Position numbers and translations under genes: made by a program. From contig NZ_AHCD03000032.1 in the NCBI RefSeq assembly GCF_000238295.3, positions 154,113 through 218,112 on the forward strand: a DNA stretch of 64,000 nucleotides, read 5' to 3'. Numbering within the stretch: the first letter of the stretch is position 1; each line of letters starts with the position of its first letter. Positions 17,442 through 27,084 of this stretch are shown piece after piece. The notes beneath the pieces were generated by a model. The model searched no databases. It had not been told where the DNA came from and saw only the letters and a list, made by a program, of their open reading frames with translations. Source of the stretch: Pseudoalteromonas rubra. Its GTDB lineage: Bacteria > Pseudomonadota > Gammaproteobacteria > Enterobacterales > Alteromonadaceae.

Positions 17442-18866
17442 TTAGAAGCCAAACAAACTAAATGCAAAGAACTTCGTTGTGACAGTATTAACGAAGATAA
17501 CCGTCAGGATCACAGGGATGAAAGTAGATAATGAGAAGTTCACGTACTTTTCCATCAGGCTGCCTTTATAGTTTGGTGACCCCTGTGCCAGCTCTTCTGA
17601 CAAGTTATGCTTTTTCCAGCGGTACATCACAAACAAGCAAACCAATAAACCGTTAAAAGGCAAAATGGTTTCGTAGAATACATCCGAGATCAGCGCAAAC
17701 ATACTCTGACTGGCACCGCCATAGCTAACAAAATCAGTCAGCCAACCAACCATACCAAAAGACATAGTACACAACACTGTCAGTCCGCCCGTTGTCAATG
17801 CCAGCAGGCCAAGCGCCTTTTTACGGCTGATGTTCTTTTCTTCCATTAACGCAGCAGTTGGTACTTCGATGATCGACACCAGTGAGGTAATCGCAGCGAA
17901 AAAGACCAGCAGGAAGAACAACGCCGCAACCGCAGAAGCGCCGAAGTAGCCAATGTCAGATTGCAATGCCAGCAACAGCTTTGGCAGATAGACAAAAATC
18001 ATAGACACTGACGAATCACTTAGCTTCGCAGGGTCGGTATCCGGGTTGAAGCTGAAAATGGCTGGCAGTACCATCAGGCCTGCGATAAACGCAACCAAAG
18101 AGTCTGTAATTGCCACCATTTTAGAACTGCCAACAATGTCATCTTTCTTTGAGATGTAGGAGGCATAAGTGATCAGGATACCCATTCCCAGAGACAGGGA
18201 GAAAAACGATTGCGATAAAGCACCGTTAAGCACACTGGCATTCATTTTAGAGAAATCTGGCACCAGATAATAACGCACACCCGCCATGGCATTGTCTAGC
18301 GTTAATACATAGACCACCAGGCCAAGCAATAACACAAAAAGCGCTGGCATCATAAATTTAGCGGCTTTTTCAATGCCCTCTTTTACGCCACCAACCAAAA
18401 TAAGGTTAACGAACAGGCCAACAAACACCATGTAGATGAACATAGTGTATTCATTTACAAAGGCATCAAAGTGACCTGGATTTGCCAGCATATCCAGGTT
18501 CCCCAGCACAGTTTGGACCAGATAACCGAAGATCCACACTGTGATGACCATGTAAAACACGGCAATCATAAACGGGGTTAAAACGGCGATAGCCCCTGCC
18601 AGGGACCACTTTTTATCCCCCTGCGTGAGCGACTTATAGGAACCATAAGGGTCTTTTTGCGCCTTACGCCCCATCGCCATTTCTGCCATCATCACCGGCA
18701 GACAAATAAAGATAACAAACAGGGCATAAGTAAGCAGAAACGCACCGCCCCCATTTTTTGTTGCAGACACGGGAAACCCAACCAGGTTACCAATCCCGAC
18801 TGCGGAACCTGCTGCGGCAAGGATAAAACCCAGCCGCGAGCTAAAGTGCTCACGATTTGCGCTCAC
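17442..18866 (-). CDS. Neurotransmitter:sodium symporter family transporter
   Basis: This 474-residue LeuT-fold transporter begins FSSRLGFILAAAGSAVGIGNLVGFP, the family signature of the unwound TM1 sodium/substrate site. About 11-12 hydrophobic helices follow. Bacterial members import amino acids (tyrosine, tryptophan, leucine) with sodium; the substrate is not readable from sequence. GTG at 18866 is preferred: AAGG lies about 8 nt upstream and family members start at this point, while the frame extends to 18926 with basic, unconserved residues. Closeness to trp is suggestive only. Confidence 0.88.
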   Translation of the reverse strand: MSANREHFSSRLGFILAAAGSAVGIGNLVGFPVSATKNGGGAFLLTYALFVIFICLPVMMAEMAMGRKAQKDPYGSYKSLTQGDKKWSLAGAIAVLTPFMIAVFYMVITVWIFGYLVQTVLGNLDMLANPGHFDAFVNEYTMFIYMVFVGLFVNLILVGGVKEGIEKAAKFMMPALFVLLLGLVVYVLTLDNAMAGVRYYLVPDFSKMNASVLNGALSQSFFSLSLGMGILITYASYISKKDDIVGSSKMVAITDSLVAFIAGLMVLPAIFSFNPDTDPAKLSDSSVSMIFVYLPKLLLALQSDIGYFGASAVAALFFLLVFFAAITSLVSIIEVPTAALMEEKNISRKKALGLLALTTGGLTVLCTMSFGMVGWLTDFVSYGGASQSMFALISDVFYETILPFNGLLVCLFVMYRWKKHNLSEELAQGSPNYKGSLMEKYVNFSLSTFIPVILTVIFVNTVTTKFFAFSLFGF

Positions 18867-19125
18867 AAGAACAACCTTATTATTATTTTGTAAGAATAGT
18901 CGAAGGACTCTACCAGCCATCCGCACGGAATTTCAAGTATAAACGTCTAATCCGGTGCGCATTGACGTAAACCTCACACCTTCACACGCTTATACAACGC
19001 ACTTATAACATGTTACACATACATGACACCTTGATTTGTCTTCATTCGTCAGTGGTTCCGGCATTTACACACAGGGTCGGTTCAGTCTATGATAGGCGCA
19101 AATAACACAATAATTGTTACATCCT

Positions 19126-19425
19126 ATGCTTTACATGATCTACTCAACTGATGTTGAAAACTCTTTGCAAAAGCGCTTAGCAGCACGCCCGGCACACCTA
19201 GCCAGACTGAATGAGCTTGATCAGCAACAGCGCTTGTTCGCCGCCGGCCCGCTGCCCGCTATCGACAGCCCAGATCCGGGCGAAGCTGGGTTTACCGGCT
19301 CTTTAGTCATCGCAGAATTCGATTCCCTGGCACAGGCCGAAGCATGGGCTGCAGAAGACCCCTATATCGCAGCGGGTGTATATGCCAATAGTGTCGTCAA
19401 GCCATACAAGAAAGTGCTGCCTTAA
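19126..19425 (+). CDS. yciI: YciI-like protein
   Basis: This protein of 99 residues is nearly colinear with E. coli YciI (SLQKRLAARPAHLARL, AGPLPAIDSPDPGEAGFTGS, YIAAGVYANSVVKPYKK). YCII-domain proteins have a ferredoxin-like fold with a conserved His-Asp pair; their function is not established. The start is ATG 19126 (MLYMIYS); the TTG at 19114 merely extends the frame. Its presence near yciK, yciO and the trp genes repeats the neighbourhood seen in E. coli. Confidence 0.85.
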   Translation: MLYMIYSTDVENSLQKRLAARPAHLARLNELDQQQRLFAAGPLPAIDSPDPGEAGFTGSLVIAEFDSLAQAEAWAAEDPYIAAGVYANSVVKPYKKVLP

Positions 19426-19504
19426 CAAGTTCAGCATGGGTTAAGTCGTTTCCCAATAGCCTGTGCGACAAGATGTTAAGCAACCCTAACCGTGGAGCTT
19501 TTAA

Positions 19505-19756
19505 ATGCAGTTGCCAAGATGTCTTGCGATTACATTAGCCTTCTGTTTGCTGGGTTCCCAGCCCACTGAAGCTTCTGAAAAGCAAGATACGATAAGCAAA
19601 AAGCAAGCTGTTAAACTTGCAACCGACCAGTACTCAGGTAAAACACTCAAGATCTCCAAACAAGGAGACTATTACGTAGTAAGAATTTTGCTAGATGATG
19701 GCCGGATCATAGATTTAAAGGTTCACCAGGTGACGGGCGAAGTGAAGAAGGACTAA
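19505..19756 (+). CDS. Small secreted PepSY-domain protein
   Basis: This 83-residue protein has a signal peptide (cleavage near TEA-SEK) followed by a single PepSY domain (SKKQAVKLATDQYSGKTLKISKQGDYYVVRILLDDGRIIDLKVHQVTGEV). PepSY proteins are periplasmic and often sit with two-component systems or proteases. It is 3 bp upstream of the response regulator, with GTGGAG before its ATG, so it probably leads a PepSY-regulator-sensor operon and may modulate the sensor. Confidence 0.82.
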   Translation: MQLPRCLAITLAFCLLGSQPTEASEKQDTISKKQAVKLATDQYSGKTLKISKQGDYYVVRILLDDGRIIDLKVHQVTGEVKKD

Positions 19757-19759
19757 GCA

Positions 19760-20434
19760 ATGCGAATTCTTGTAATAGAAGATGATATACAACTGGCAGA
19801 AAACCTGCGTACAGCACTAGAAAAAGAGAAGTACAGTGTTGATCTGTGCCACGACGGAGAAAATGGTCTTTTTCACTTAACTGAATATCCATTGGACTTG
19901 GCTGTGGTCGACCTCGGTTTACCTAAACTGGATGGCATAGAACTCATTCGCCAAGCACGCGCCAAAGGCATCAAGTTACCTATTTTGATCCTCACTGCAC
20001 GTGATCGCTGGCAGGAAAAAGTAGAGGGGCTGGATGCCGGAGCCGATGACTATCTGACCAAACCCTTCCATACAGAAGAGCTGATTGCCCGCTGTAATGC
20101 CCTGATCCGAAGAAGTGCCGGACAAGCAAACCCGGAGATCAGCATTGGTCCGGTAAAAATACATACACGTTCTCAGCAGGTTTGGGTAGAAGACAGAGAA
20201 CTCACTCTCACCGCTTACGAATACAAAGTACTGGAATACCTGATGGTCAATCCACTCAAGGTGATTTCAAAATCCGAGCTGACCGAACATATTTACGATC
20301 AGGACTTTGACCTTGATTCAAATGTCATTGAAGTGTTTGTACTCAGATTGAGAAAGAAACTGGATCCAGACGGTACACTTAACCCAGTTGAAACGCTCAG
20401 AGGCCGAGGCTATAGGTTTAAAAACCAGTGGTAA
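19760..20434 (+). CDS. OmpR/PhoP-family response regulator
   Basis: This 224-residue regulator has a receiver domain with acidic pocket IEDD, phosphoacceptor Asp in VVDLGLPKLDG, and the Thr/Lys positions in LTARD and LTKPF. A C-terminal winged helix follows (LTAYEYKVLEYLM...VIEVFVLRLRKKL...TLRGRGYRF). It overlaps the sensor kinase gene by 7 nt. The best match by eye is the PhoP/QseB group; the PhoQ-like partner favours PhoP-like. Target genes are unknown. Confidence 0.9.
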   Translation: MRILVIEDDIQLAENLRTALEKEKYSVDLCHDGENGLFHLTEYPLDLAVVDLGLPKLDGIELIRQARAKGIKLPILILTARDRWQEKVEGLDAGADDYLTKPFHTEELIARCNALIRRSAGQANPEISIGPVKIHTRSQQVWVEDRELTLTAYEYKVLEYLMVNPLKVISKSELTEHIYDQDFDLDSNVIEVFVLRLRKKLDPDGTLNPVETLRGRGYRFKNQW

Positions 20435-21765
20435 ATCGCGCTCAAATTTCTCTTAAAATAAGGCAAGGATTTATCCTTGTCTTTGTTCTTATCGTTGCAC
20501 TGCCCGCATTATTTTTCTCCATCGGCCGTGCCTATTACGCCACCCTGGTCGACGCCACAGAAAAAACCCTGGAAGCCCATCTCTACTCGCTTATCTCCGA
20601 GGTTGATTTCGTGACCATGGAGATGCCAAACAGTATTTTAGCTCCTGAATTAAATCGTCTTAATTCAGACACCTATGCACTTATTTATCAACAGAACACT
20701 CTGGTATGGCACTCAGAGTCGGCAATGAATCTGACCGTCACACCTGACATCTCACAAAGCAAAGCCGGCGCGAAAGAGTTCGAGCGGGTTGAGTACAATC
20801 AGGAGCTTTACTGGCAACTTGGCATGACGGTCATTCTGGGCAATGCCAGTCACTCACAGCAGGCCAATTTTATACTGCTGAAGAAAAACTCAGCCCTGGT
20901 TGCGCAAATGGCCCAGTTTCGTAATACCCTGGTCAACTGGATGTTAGTAATGGGCATTATGATAGCGGCGCTGATGGCGCTGGGGTTTATCTGGAGTGCC
21001 AGGCCCCTGCAAAGGCTGGACAAAGAAATAAAAGCCGTCGAAGCAGGCGAGATTGACAAAATCAGTGGCCTCTACCCTGTTGAACTCAATACCATCAAAG
21101 CCGACCTGAATTTACTACTGGACTCTCAAAGAAGGCAGAAAGAACGCTACCGAGCGTCACTGAGTGACCTTGCACACGCACTCAAAACCCCTCTGGCGGT
21201 GCTCAAATCCAGCCCGCTGGCAGAAAACGCCGACGCTCAGGAGCAGCTTGATCGCATTAATGCCATGATTGAGCATCAGCTGAAACGTGCCGCATCAGGC
21301 GCTTCGGACACCTGGAAAAAGCAAACTCAGGTGCAGCCTGTAGTCAATTCTATCCTCAATGCCATGAACAAGGTCTATCATGATAAGCAGATCAACTTTA
21401 GTTCTGCGTGCCCAGAAGACGCCGCATTTTTGGGCGATAAAACCGATCTGATGGAAATTTTGGGTAATTTGATCGACAATGCATGTAAAGCCTGCCAGTC
21501 GCAGGTTGATATCGACGTGAAATATAATCAAAGCAAAGGCGTGCGTTTTATCATCAGTGACGATGGCCCGGGCATCCCTGAGCAGAACAGAAGCACCCTG
21601 TTGCAACGTGGGACGCGCCTGGATACCTATGAAAATGGCCACGGTGTTGGCATGGCCATTGTGTCCGACCTCGTCTCTTCCTATCACGGAAGCATAGACA
21701 TAGATTACAGCCAGCTGGGCGGTGCCCAGTTTACAATAGAATTTAGTTATGAACAGAACCAATAA
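20428..21765 (+). CDS. PhoQ-like sensor histidine kinase
   Basis: This 445-residue membrane kinase has TM1 near residues 14-34, a periplasmic sensor of about 130 residues, TM2 (LVNWMLVMGIMIAALMALGFIW), a HAMP region and H-box DLAHALKTPLAVLKSSP, characteristic of the PhoQ group (DLTHSLKTPLAVLQ). N-box (LIDNACKAC), G1 (SDDGPGIP) and G2 (GHGVGMAIV) are intact. The signal (Mg, acid or cationic peptides in PhoQ) cannot be read here. GTG start, 7 nt inside the regulator gene. Confidence 0.88.
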   Translation: MVNRAQISLKIRQGFILVFVLIVALPALFFSIGRAYYATLVDATEKTLEAHLYSLISEVDFVTMEMPNSILAPELNRLNSDTYALIYQQNTLVWHSESAMNLTVTPDISQSKAGAKEFERVEYNQELYWQLGMTVILGNASHSQQANFILLKKNSALVAQMAQFRNTLVNWMLVMGIMIAALMALGFIWSARPLQRLDKEIKAVEAGEIDKISGLYPVELNTIKADLNLLLDSQRRQKERYRASLSDLAHALKTPLAVLKSSPLAENADAQEQLDRINAMIEHQLKRAASGASDTWKKQTQVQPVVNSILNAMNKVYHDKQINFSSACPEDAAFLGDKTDLMEILGNLIDNACKACQSQVDIDVKYNQSKGVRFIISDDGPGIPEQNRSTLLQRGTRLDTYENGHGVGMAIVSDLVSSYHGSIDIDYSQLGGAQFTIEFSYEQNQ

Positions 21766-22174
21766 AACACTGTGTTTCTTATCATTGTTAACGCTCAGCC
21801 TGTCTGCACAAGCAGCCAGGCTGACTTTACAGCAATGTGAGCACCTCAATTCGGATCACCCTGAAAAAGCCAAGCGCTACCTGATGTGCCTGGATGGAAA
21901 TATTGAATTGCTGGAACGTGAAAGAAAAACCTGGGTAACTAAATTGGTGATGGACACTGAAAACCTGCAAAAAGAAACGGGCAATTCTCAACTACTGCCC
22001 ATTATCCAGCGCAGCTTTATCAATCAGGAAAGATACATGGAAGATGCCTGTCGCTGGCGGTACTTAAAGCAAATGCCTAACGCCACCATGGCGGCTAAGA
22101 TATACAAACGTTGTAAAATAGAGTTTATCAAGCAGCACACGCAGGAGCTGCAGGCCGACTTTATGATCCAGTAA
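21749..22174 (+). CDS. Secreted LprI/DUF1311-like protein
   Basis: This 141-residue protein has a clear signal peptide ending SAQA-AR. The mature part has paired cysteines (LQQCEHL, YLMCLDG, EDACRWR, YKRCKIE) and helical character like the lysozyme-inhibitor LprI N-terminal (DUF1311) family. It overlaps the sensor gene by 17 nt, so it is the fourth gene of the PepSY/two-component operon and may be part of the same envelope response. Function inferred only from fold resemblance. Confidence 0.5.
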   Translation: MNRTNKTLCFLSLLTLSLSAQAARLTLQQCEHLNSDHPEKAKRYLMCLDGNIELLERERKTWVTKLVMDTENLQKETGNSQLLPIIQRSFINQERYMEDACRWRYLKQMPNATMAAKIYKRCKIEFIKQHTQELQADFMIQ

Positions 22175-22185
22175 GCCTGCAACTG

Positions 22186-22215
22186 AATGCCAGATAGCGA
22201 TTATTATCTGGCATT
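22186..22215. terminator. Bidirectional terminator, two-component operon / AI-2E transporter
   Basis: AATGCCAGATA (22186-22196) and TATCTGGCATT (22205-22215) form a perfect 11-bp stem with an 8-nt loop and a TTTT run on the plus strand. The stop codon of the convergent transporter gene lies inside the hairpin. Confidence 0.8.
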
Positions 22216-23238
22216 TTGCTGTTCTTCACCACCTAACATTGTTGCCAGCCAACGTCCATCTTCGCTGTTTTCAAGAGCAATTTTAACCACCATAGTTAAA
22301 GGCACAGACAGTAACATACCCACAGTACCCAACAACCAGCCCCAGAAGATCAAAGACAAAAACACCACCAAAGTGCTCAGGCCAAGTCCCCGACCCATAA
22401 AACGCGGCTCGACAATATTTCCCATAATGGTATTGATACTAATATACCCCGCGGCCACAATTGCGCTGACCATAGGACTGTGTGTCACCAGCGCCAGTAA
22501 CACCGGTGGCACCGCCGCAATAATCGAGCCTATGTTAGGAATATAATTAAGCAAAAAGGCAAACACGCCCCACAGCACAAAATAATCAACATCCAGTACC
22601 CAAAGAAACACAGCCGCCAGCACGCCCGTTGCCAATGACACCAACGTCTTAATGGCCAGGTAACTGTTTATCGAGTCCAAAAAGCGGTCAATCTGTTTCA
22701 TTTTCATATCCGGATCATCCAGTGCAAGGTGTACCTTGGTACTAATCATGGGCGCTTCAAAAAGCATAAAGACCACGGTCAGCAGGATGAGAAAGATGTT
22801 GGCCATCACACCACCAAAGCCGGCTAGCATATTGGTCGCCACATCAATCATTTTACCGGGATCAAACAGTGCAATAAGCTGCTGTTTATCAATTAAAATA
22901 TTATATTGAGCCGCCATATCAACAAACCAGATAAACTTGCTGCGCAGGGCTTCTCTGTATTGGGGTAACTGGCTCGAAAAGTCATTTAACGACTGGCCAA
23001 CCAGGCCTGTCAGACTCATCCCCATCAGCATGACCATCATGATGATCAGGACAATTGCCAGCCCTTTAGGAATGCGATAATTTGCAAAGAACTTCAGAAG
23101 TGGGTTACATATGATGGCGATAAAGGCTGCTAAAACAAAAGGAACAACGATGTCGTTCGCCAGTTTAATTCCGGCCAAAACAATGAACAATGACGCAATA
23201 ACGACTAAGCTTTTAGTGATCCCAGACAATGAAGACAC
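22204..23238 (-). CDS. AI-2E family transporter (PerM/YdiK-like)
   Basis: This 344-residue integral membrane protein has about 7-8 helices and family motifs FVLAAFIAIICNPLLKFF near the N-terminus and NYIPNIGSIIAAVPP plus PRFMGRGLGLS in the C-terminal half. The family includes TqsA (AI-2 export), Na+/H+ antiporters and PerM; the substrate here is unknown. The start is GTG at 23238 with AAGGA at good spacing. Confidence 0.85.
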   Translation of the reverse strand: MSSLSGITKSLVVIASLFIVLAGIKLANDIVVPFVLAAFIAIICNPLLKFFANYRIPKGLAIVLIIMMVMLMGMSLTGLVGQSLNDFSSQLPQYREALRSKFIWFVDMAAQYNILIDKQQLIALFDPGKMIDVATNMLAGFGGVMANIFLILLTVVFMLFEAPMISTKVHLALDDPDMKMKQIDRFLDSINSYLAIKTLVSLATGVLAAVFLWVLDVDYFVLWGVFAFLLNYIPNIGSIIAAVPPVLLALVTHSPMVSAIVAAGYISINTIMGNIVEPRFMGRGLGLSTLVVFLSLIFWGWLLGTVGMLLSVPLTMVVKIALENSEDGRWLATMLGGEEQQNAR

Positions 23239-23439
23239 GACTTTTCCTTACATTAACTTTGCAAAACCCCACTAAAATGCTGGGGGTGGCACCGGGTAGC
23301 TGCCATTAGCGCATTAATTTAATTATTGCCCGGCGACTTCATTGTAACGGAAATTTGCATCAAAGCACGCAGAACTAACAAATTGATCGACAATGCAATA
23401 CGCTGAGTATAAACACTAAATTATTAAAATGGATTATAC

Positions 23440-24336
23440 ATGAAGGTATTAATGACAGGTGCCACCGGGCTCATCGGGTCAGAGTTGTGCAAATTCCTAT
23501 TCAATAAACACAAAATCATTGCATTGACACGCAATATTTCCAAAGCCCGGCGCTCGCTGGACAGTAAAATTGAACTCGTCAACAACCTGGATCTGGTCGA
23601 CTTCAATGAACTGGATGTGGTTATCAACCTTGCAGGCGAACCCATTGCAGACAAACGCTGGACTGAAAAACAAAAAGCCCGGATCATGGACAGCCGCATT
23701 TTACTGACCGAAGCGCTCAGCGCGCGGATCCGCAATTGCGACACGCCGCCGCATACCTTTATTTCAGGCAGTGCCATTGGCTATTACGGCAGACAACCTG
23801 CAACGGTTAAGGTGGGTGAAGACTTCGACGACCCCTATCCGGAGTTTAGTCATCAACTCTGTAAAGACTGGGAAGCAAAGGCGAATTCAGCCCAAAATGA
23901 AGCCACCCGGGTCTGTATAATTCGAACCGGAGTAGTGTTATCCAGACACGGTGGTGCACTGAAGAAAATGCTGCCAGCCTTTCAGTTCGGCATGGGCGGG
24001 CCTATGGCCAGCGGTGAGCAGATGATGTCCTGGATCCATATTGACGATATGGTGCAACTCATTTTATTTCTGATTAAACACCAGGAACTTGCCGGTGTAT
24101 TCAATGCGACGGCGCCAGCCCCGGTATCCAACAAGGAGTTTGCTGAGCGTCTGGCTATCACTTTGAGACGCCCAGCCATGTTCACTATGCCAGAATTCGT
24201 ACTCAAGGCGTTATTTGGCGAAATGTCTGAGCTGCTGATATACGGCCAGCGCGTGTTACCCCGGCGTGCCCTAAAAGCAAATTACCGCTTTCGTTACCCC
24301 AATCTGGACGAGGCGCTTCAGCAATTGTTTCACTGA
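23440..24336 (+). CDS. TIGR01777-family NAD-dependent epimerase (YfcH/SDR39U1-like)
   Basis: This 298-residue extended short-chain dehydrogenase has the N-terminal dinucleotide motif TGATGLIGSEL, family-specific VVINLAGEPIADKRWTEKQKARIMDSR, the SGSAIGYYG active-site segment and SWIHIDDMV. A C-terminal DUF1731 part (RRALKANYRFRYPNLDEAL) completes the family. Substrate unknown. It is followed by a strong bidirectional terminator shared with the DUF349 gene. Confidence 0.88.
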   Translation: MKVLMTGATGLIGSELCKFLFNKHKIIALTRNISKARRSLDSKIELVNNLDLVDFNELDVVINLAGEPIADKRWTEKQKARIMDSRILLTEALSARIRNCDTPPHTFISGSAIGYYGRQPATVKVGEDFDDPYPEFSHQLCKDWEAKANSAQNEATRVCIIRTGVVLSRHGGALKKMLPAFQFGMGGPMASGEQMMSWIHIDDMVQLILFLIKHQELAGVFNATAPAPVSNKEFAERLAITLRRPAMFTMPEFVLKALFGEMSELLIYGQRVLPRRALKANYRFRYPNLDEALQQLFH

Positions 24337-24357
24337 TGTAGGTGTGGTTCAGAAATA

Positions 24358-24381
24358 AAAAAGCGCCTTGCGGCGCTTTTT
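24358..24381. terminator. Bidirectional terminator, epimerase / DUF349 gene
   Basis: AAAAAGCGCC, loop TTGC, GGCGCTTTTT form a perfect 10-bp stem with A and T runs in the arms. It ends both convergent genes. Confidence 0.88.
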
Positions 24382-24393
24382 CTATTTCTTCGC

Positions 24394-27084
24394 TTAGGCG
24401 GTTAACACCTTGATTAAGCGCGCCTGTTCAACCTGCTCATTGTCACTAACCACCTGTGACAGATAACAAGTCAGATAATACTCAAGCGACTGAGCACCAC
24501 CTTGCAGCTTGGCTTCTAACAAAGCAACCTGCTCTGTCATTCGTGCCTTTGCACAAGAGTCCGGGGACTCATTATTAGTCATGATTTCGAGGCGCAGCAA
24601 TAGCTGCTCAGCAGCAAGTCCTGAGTCATTGCCCCTTAACCAGTTATCCGATGGCGTTTGTCCCGCACGCACCGCTTCTACCAGGTCATTAAACTTTTCA
24701 CGGCTCTGGGCTGAAAAGAGTTCATTTAACTTGGCCTCGACCTGCTCCAGTAGCTGTTGCTTGGTTTTTCTCAGTGAACCTAGCACATCTGTCGCAATGA
24801 CCGCCTCTTTAACGCTCAGCAGTTCTGATTGCGTTTTAGCATCGATCATTTGACTGTCCAGCTCAGCCAGTAACTGACGCTGCTGTGCTTCTTGTGCCTG
24901 AGCTTGTTCACGTTCAGCATTTTGTTGCGCCTGACGTTTTTCAAACACGGCATCATTGTGTTTTCTGAACTCCTGCCACAATGTGTGCTCCTGCTTGGTA
25001 CCTGCAAAACCAATTTCCTGCCAGCGCTTTTGCAAGTTTTTCAATGTATCACACGCTTGCATCACATCTTCTAACTCAAGCTGGGCCTGTGCTTCTGTCA
25101 CCAATTGTTGCTTCAGTTGAGCATTGGCCTGGTGGCGAGATTTCAATTGCTCATTGACCTGGGTATAAGCATGGCGATAACGTGCATTAAGTGCCTGATA
25201 TGTAGAAGCATCCAGGCTGCCAGCACCACGCCACTGCTTGTTGATACGGTTAAACGTGCTTTCAACCTGACGCCAATCGGGTTCAGCGGCTTGCGCCTGC
25301 TCCATCAGTTCGGTCATTTGGCCAACCAGCGCCTCGCGCTGCTCAATGACCTTTTTGCGCTGTGCGTCTTGCTCTGCAAAGTAAGCTCGACACGGGGCAA
25401 ATAACTGCTCGATTTTCTCGTCAAACTGAGTTGCCTGTGCTTTTTCTTCATCGCTTTCCACACGCCCCAGTTCATTCCAGCGTACGCGTAATAACTTTAC
25501 CTGCGCTGCACGGGTCTTAGGGTCAACCTCTTGCTCTGTGAGCATGTCATCTAGCTGTTGCAACAACTCAGCGCGCTTCGGCTGAGATGCATATTTTTGC
25601 CAGTCTTTGAGCTCTTTAAGCGCTTCACTCAACGTCGTATGTTGTTTTGCCAGCTGCTGTTTATATCCTTCGCTCAGCAATTCATAGCTCTCAATAAAGC
25701 CATTAAATACACCGAATGCCACATTAAAACGGCCCTGATCTAACAGTCGCTGTACATCTCTTGCCTTCTTGCGCGCTTCCTTAAGGTGCTTTTCCTGTTC
25801 ATCAACCAAAGGTTTCATACTCTGATTAAATTGACCACTGACAGCTTTAAGTTGCTCTGAAGCCTGCTTTTTCAGCTCGCCTGGCAACTGACGCAACTGC
25901 GACTGAGCATGCTGATAGGCTTGTTTTTGCTGTGCCAGGACAGCATCCAACTGCTCAAGCGCTTCAGTCGGCGCAATCTCGGCCAGCGCTTTCAGTGCCT
26001 CATCGAATTGCTCTTTCGCACTGACAAGTTCAGGCAAGTTTTTAAGTTGTCTGGCACTATCACGTAGCTTTCCAGACAAAGCCTGAAGTGACACCTCTGT
26101 TTGATAAGGTGAGGCCTCTAAACGACTTTGAAGTTGCGATAACTGGGTCTCTAAAGCTTCCTGTGCAGACAGGTTCAAAGCGTCAACAGCGCTTGACAGA
26201 GCCTGCTCCAGTGCCTGGTAATCAGACTCGAATTCATCGATCGCTTTGGCTTTGTTCGCAGCCTGTTCAGCCTGTTGCTGCGCTTGATCAAAGGCCAACT
26301 TTAACACATCTCGGTGCTTACCCAGTTTTTCAGAAATAGTGGAGAACTTCTCCTGATTAACTTGTTGGGCTTCTTCATTCAACCATTGTACTTCCAGTGC
26401 CTGCCATTGCGCTACCAATGCATCAGTCTGACTCACAACCACTTGATAGTCTTGCTTGTCACGCAGGGCATTCAGCTTGGCCAAAACCAGTTTTGCTTCC
26501 TGAGCAACCTGTGCAGGCATAACCTGACTCAATCGTTGTTGTTCCAGAGTTTGCTCCAGCGCTGTACGTGCCTCGCCATTGGCGGCTTTGAGCACGGTTT
26601 TTTCTAGCTGATACTGCGCTATCAAAGGCAATAGTTGGTTCTGGAGTGCCTCATTTCCTTGTTTAAATGCCTTTTCAATCAGTTTGGCATTGGCAAGACG
26701 CTTTAATAATTTGGCTTTTTGCTCATCCGCGATATCACTAAAAGCCACTTTTTCCAGTGTTTTAGCCGGTGCGTATCGGTCAATATACTCATCACGAATT
26801 GCCTGGCTCAGCGACTGTGAGCCGGATAAAACAGCCTGAGAGATATGCTGCTCGGCCAGTTCTTTCAACTCCTGGTCTTGCTTATATACCTTCCACCACA
26901 AACTCAAATCATTGATTTTATCGAGCACTTTTTTTCTGATCTGGCTTGAGTCATCTTCCAGGGCTAAAGTCTGCAATACGTCGGCATCTTTGCTCATGTC
27001 CAGCTTATCGATTGCGGCTAATCGCACCTGTGTTTTCGGGTGCTTCCATTTAGGGGTAAAAAGGTTTTTAAAGATCATTTTCAC
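24394..27084 (-). CDS. Large coiled-coil DUF349-domain protein
   Basis: This 896-residue, highly charged, Gln/Glu/Ala-rich protein is mostly coiled coil. The C-terminal half has repeated DUF349-type modules (RVRWNELGRVESDEEKAQ, FNRINKQWRGAGSLD, LQKRWQEIGFAGTKQE). No signal peptide or membrane segment, so it should be cytosolic; the start contains a short HEAT-like stretch (VRLAAIDKLDMSKDADVLQTLALEDDSSQIRKKVLDKI). The start is GTG 27084 or ATG 27078, both just inside yeaC. DUF349 proteins have no settled role. Confidence 0.8.
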   Translation of the reverse strand: MKMIFKNLFTPKWKHPKTQVRLAAIDKLDMSKDADVLQTLALEDDSSQIRKKVLDKINDLSLWWKVYKQDQELKELAEQHISQAVLSGSQSLSQAIRDEYIDRYAPAKTLEKVAFSDIADEQKAKLLKRLANAKLIEKAFKQGNEALQNQLLPLIAQYQLEKTVLKAANGEARTALEQTLEQQRLSQVMPAQVAQEAKLVLAKLNALRDKQDYQVVVSQTDALVAQWQALEVQWLNEEAQQVNQEKFSTISEKLGKHRDVLKLAFDQAQQQAEQAANKAKAIDEFESDYQALEQALSSAVDALNLSAQEALETQLSQLQSRLEASPYQTEVSLQALSGKLRDSARQLKNLPELVSAKEQFDEALKALAEIAPTEALEQLDAVLAQQKQAYQHAQSQLRQLPGELKKQASEQLKAVSGQFNQSMKPLVDEQEKHLKEARKKARDVQRLLDQGRFNVAFGVFNGFIESYELLSEGYKQQLAKQHTTLSEALKELKDWQKYASQPKRAELLQQLDDMLTEQEVDPKTRAAQVKLLRVRWNELGRVESDEEKAQATQFDEKIEQLFAPCRAYFAEQDAQRKKVIEQREALVGQMTELMEQAQAAEPDWRQVESTFNRINKQWRGAGSLDASTYQALNARYRHAYTQVNEQLKSRHQANAQLKQQLVTEAQAQLELEDVMQACDTLKNLQKRWQEIGFAGTKQEHTLWQEFRKHNDAVFEKRQAQQNAEREQAQAQEAQQRQLLAELDSQMIDAKTQSELLSVKEAVIATDVLGSLRKTKQQLLEQVEAKLNELFSAQSREKFNDLVEAVRAGQTPSDNWLRGNDSGLAAEQLLLRLEIMTNNESPDSCAKARMTEQVALLEAKLQGGAQSLEYYLTCYLSQVVSDNEQVEQARLIKVLTA

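Noticed and set aside
23239..23439. Structured RNA in the gap before the epimerase gene
   Set aside because: Short complementary tracts (ACCCC/GGGGGT, TGGCA/TGCCA, CCGGG/CCCGG) are present, but they are mutually incompatible and match no riboswitch I know.
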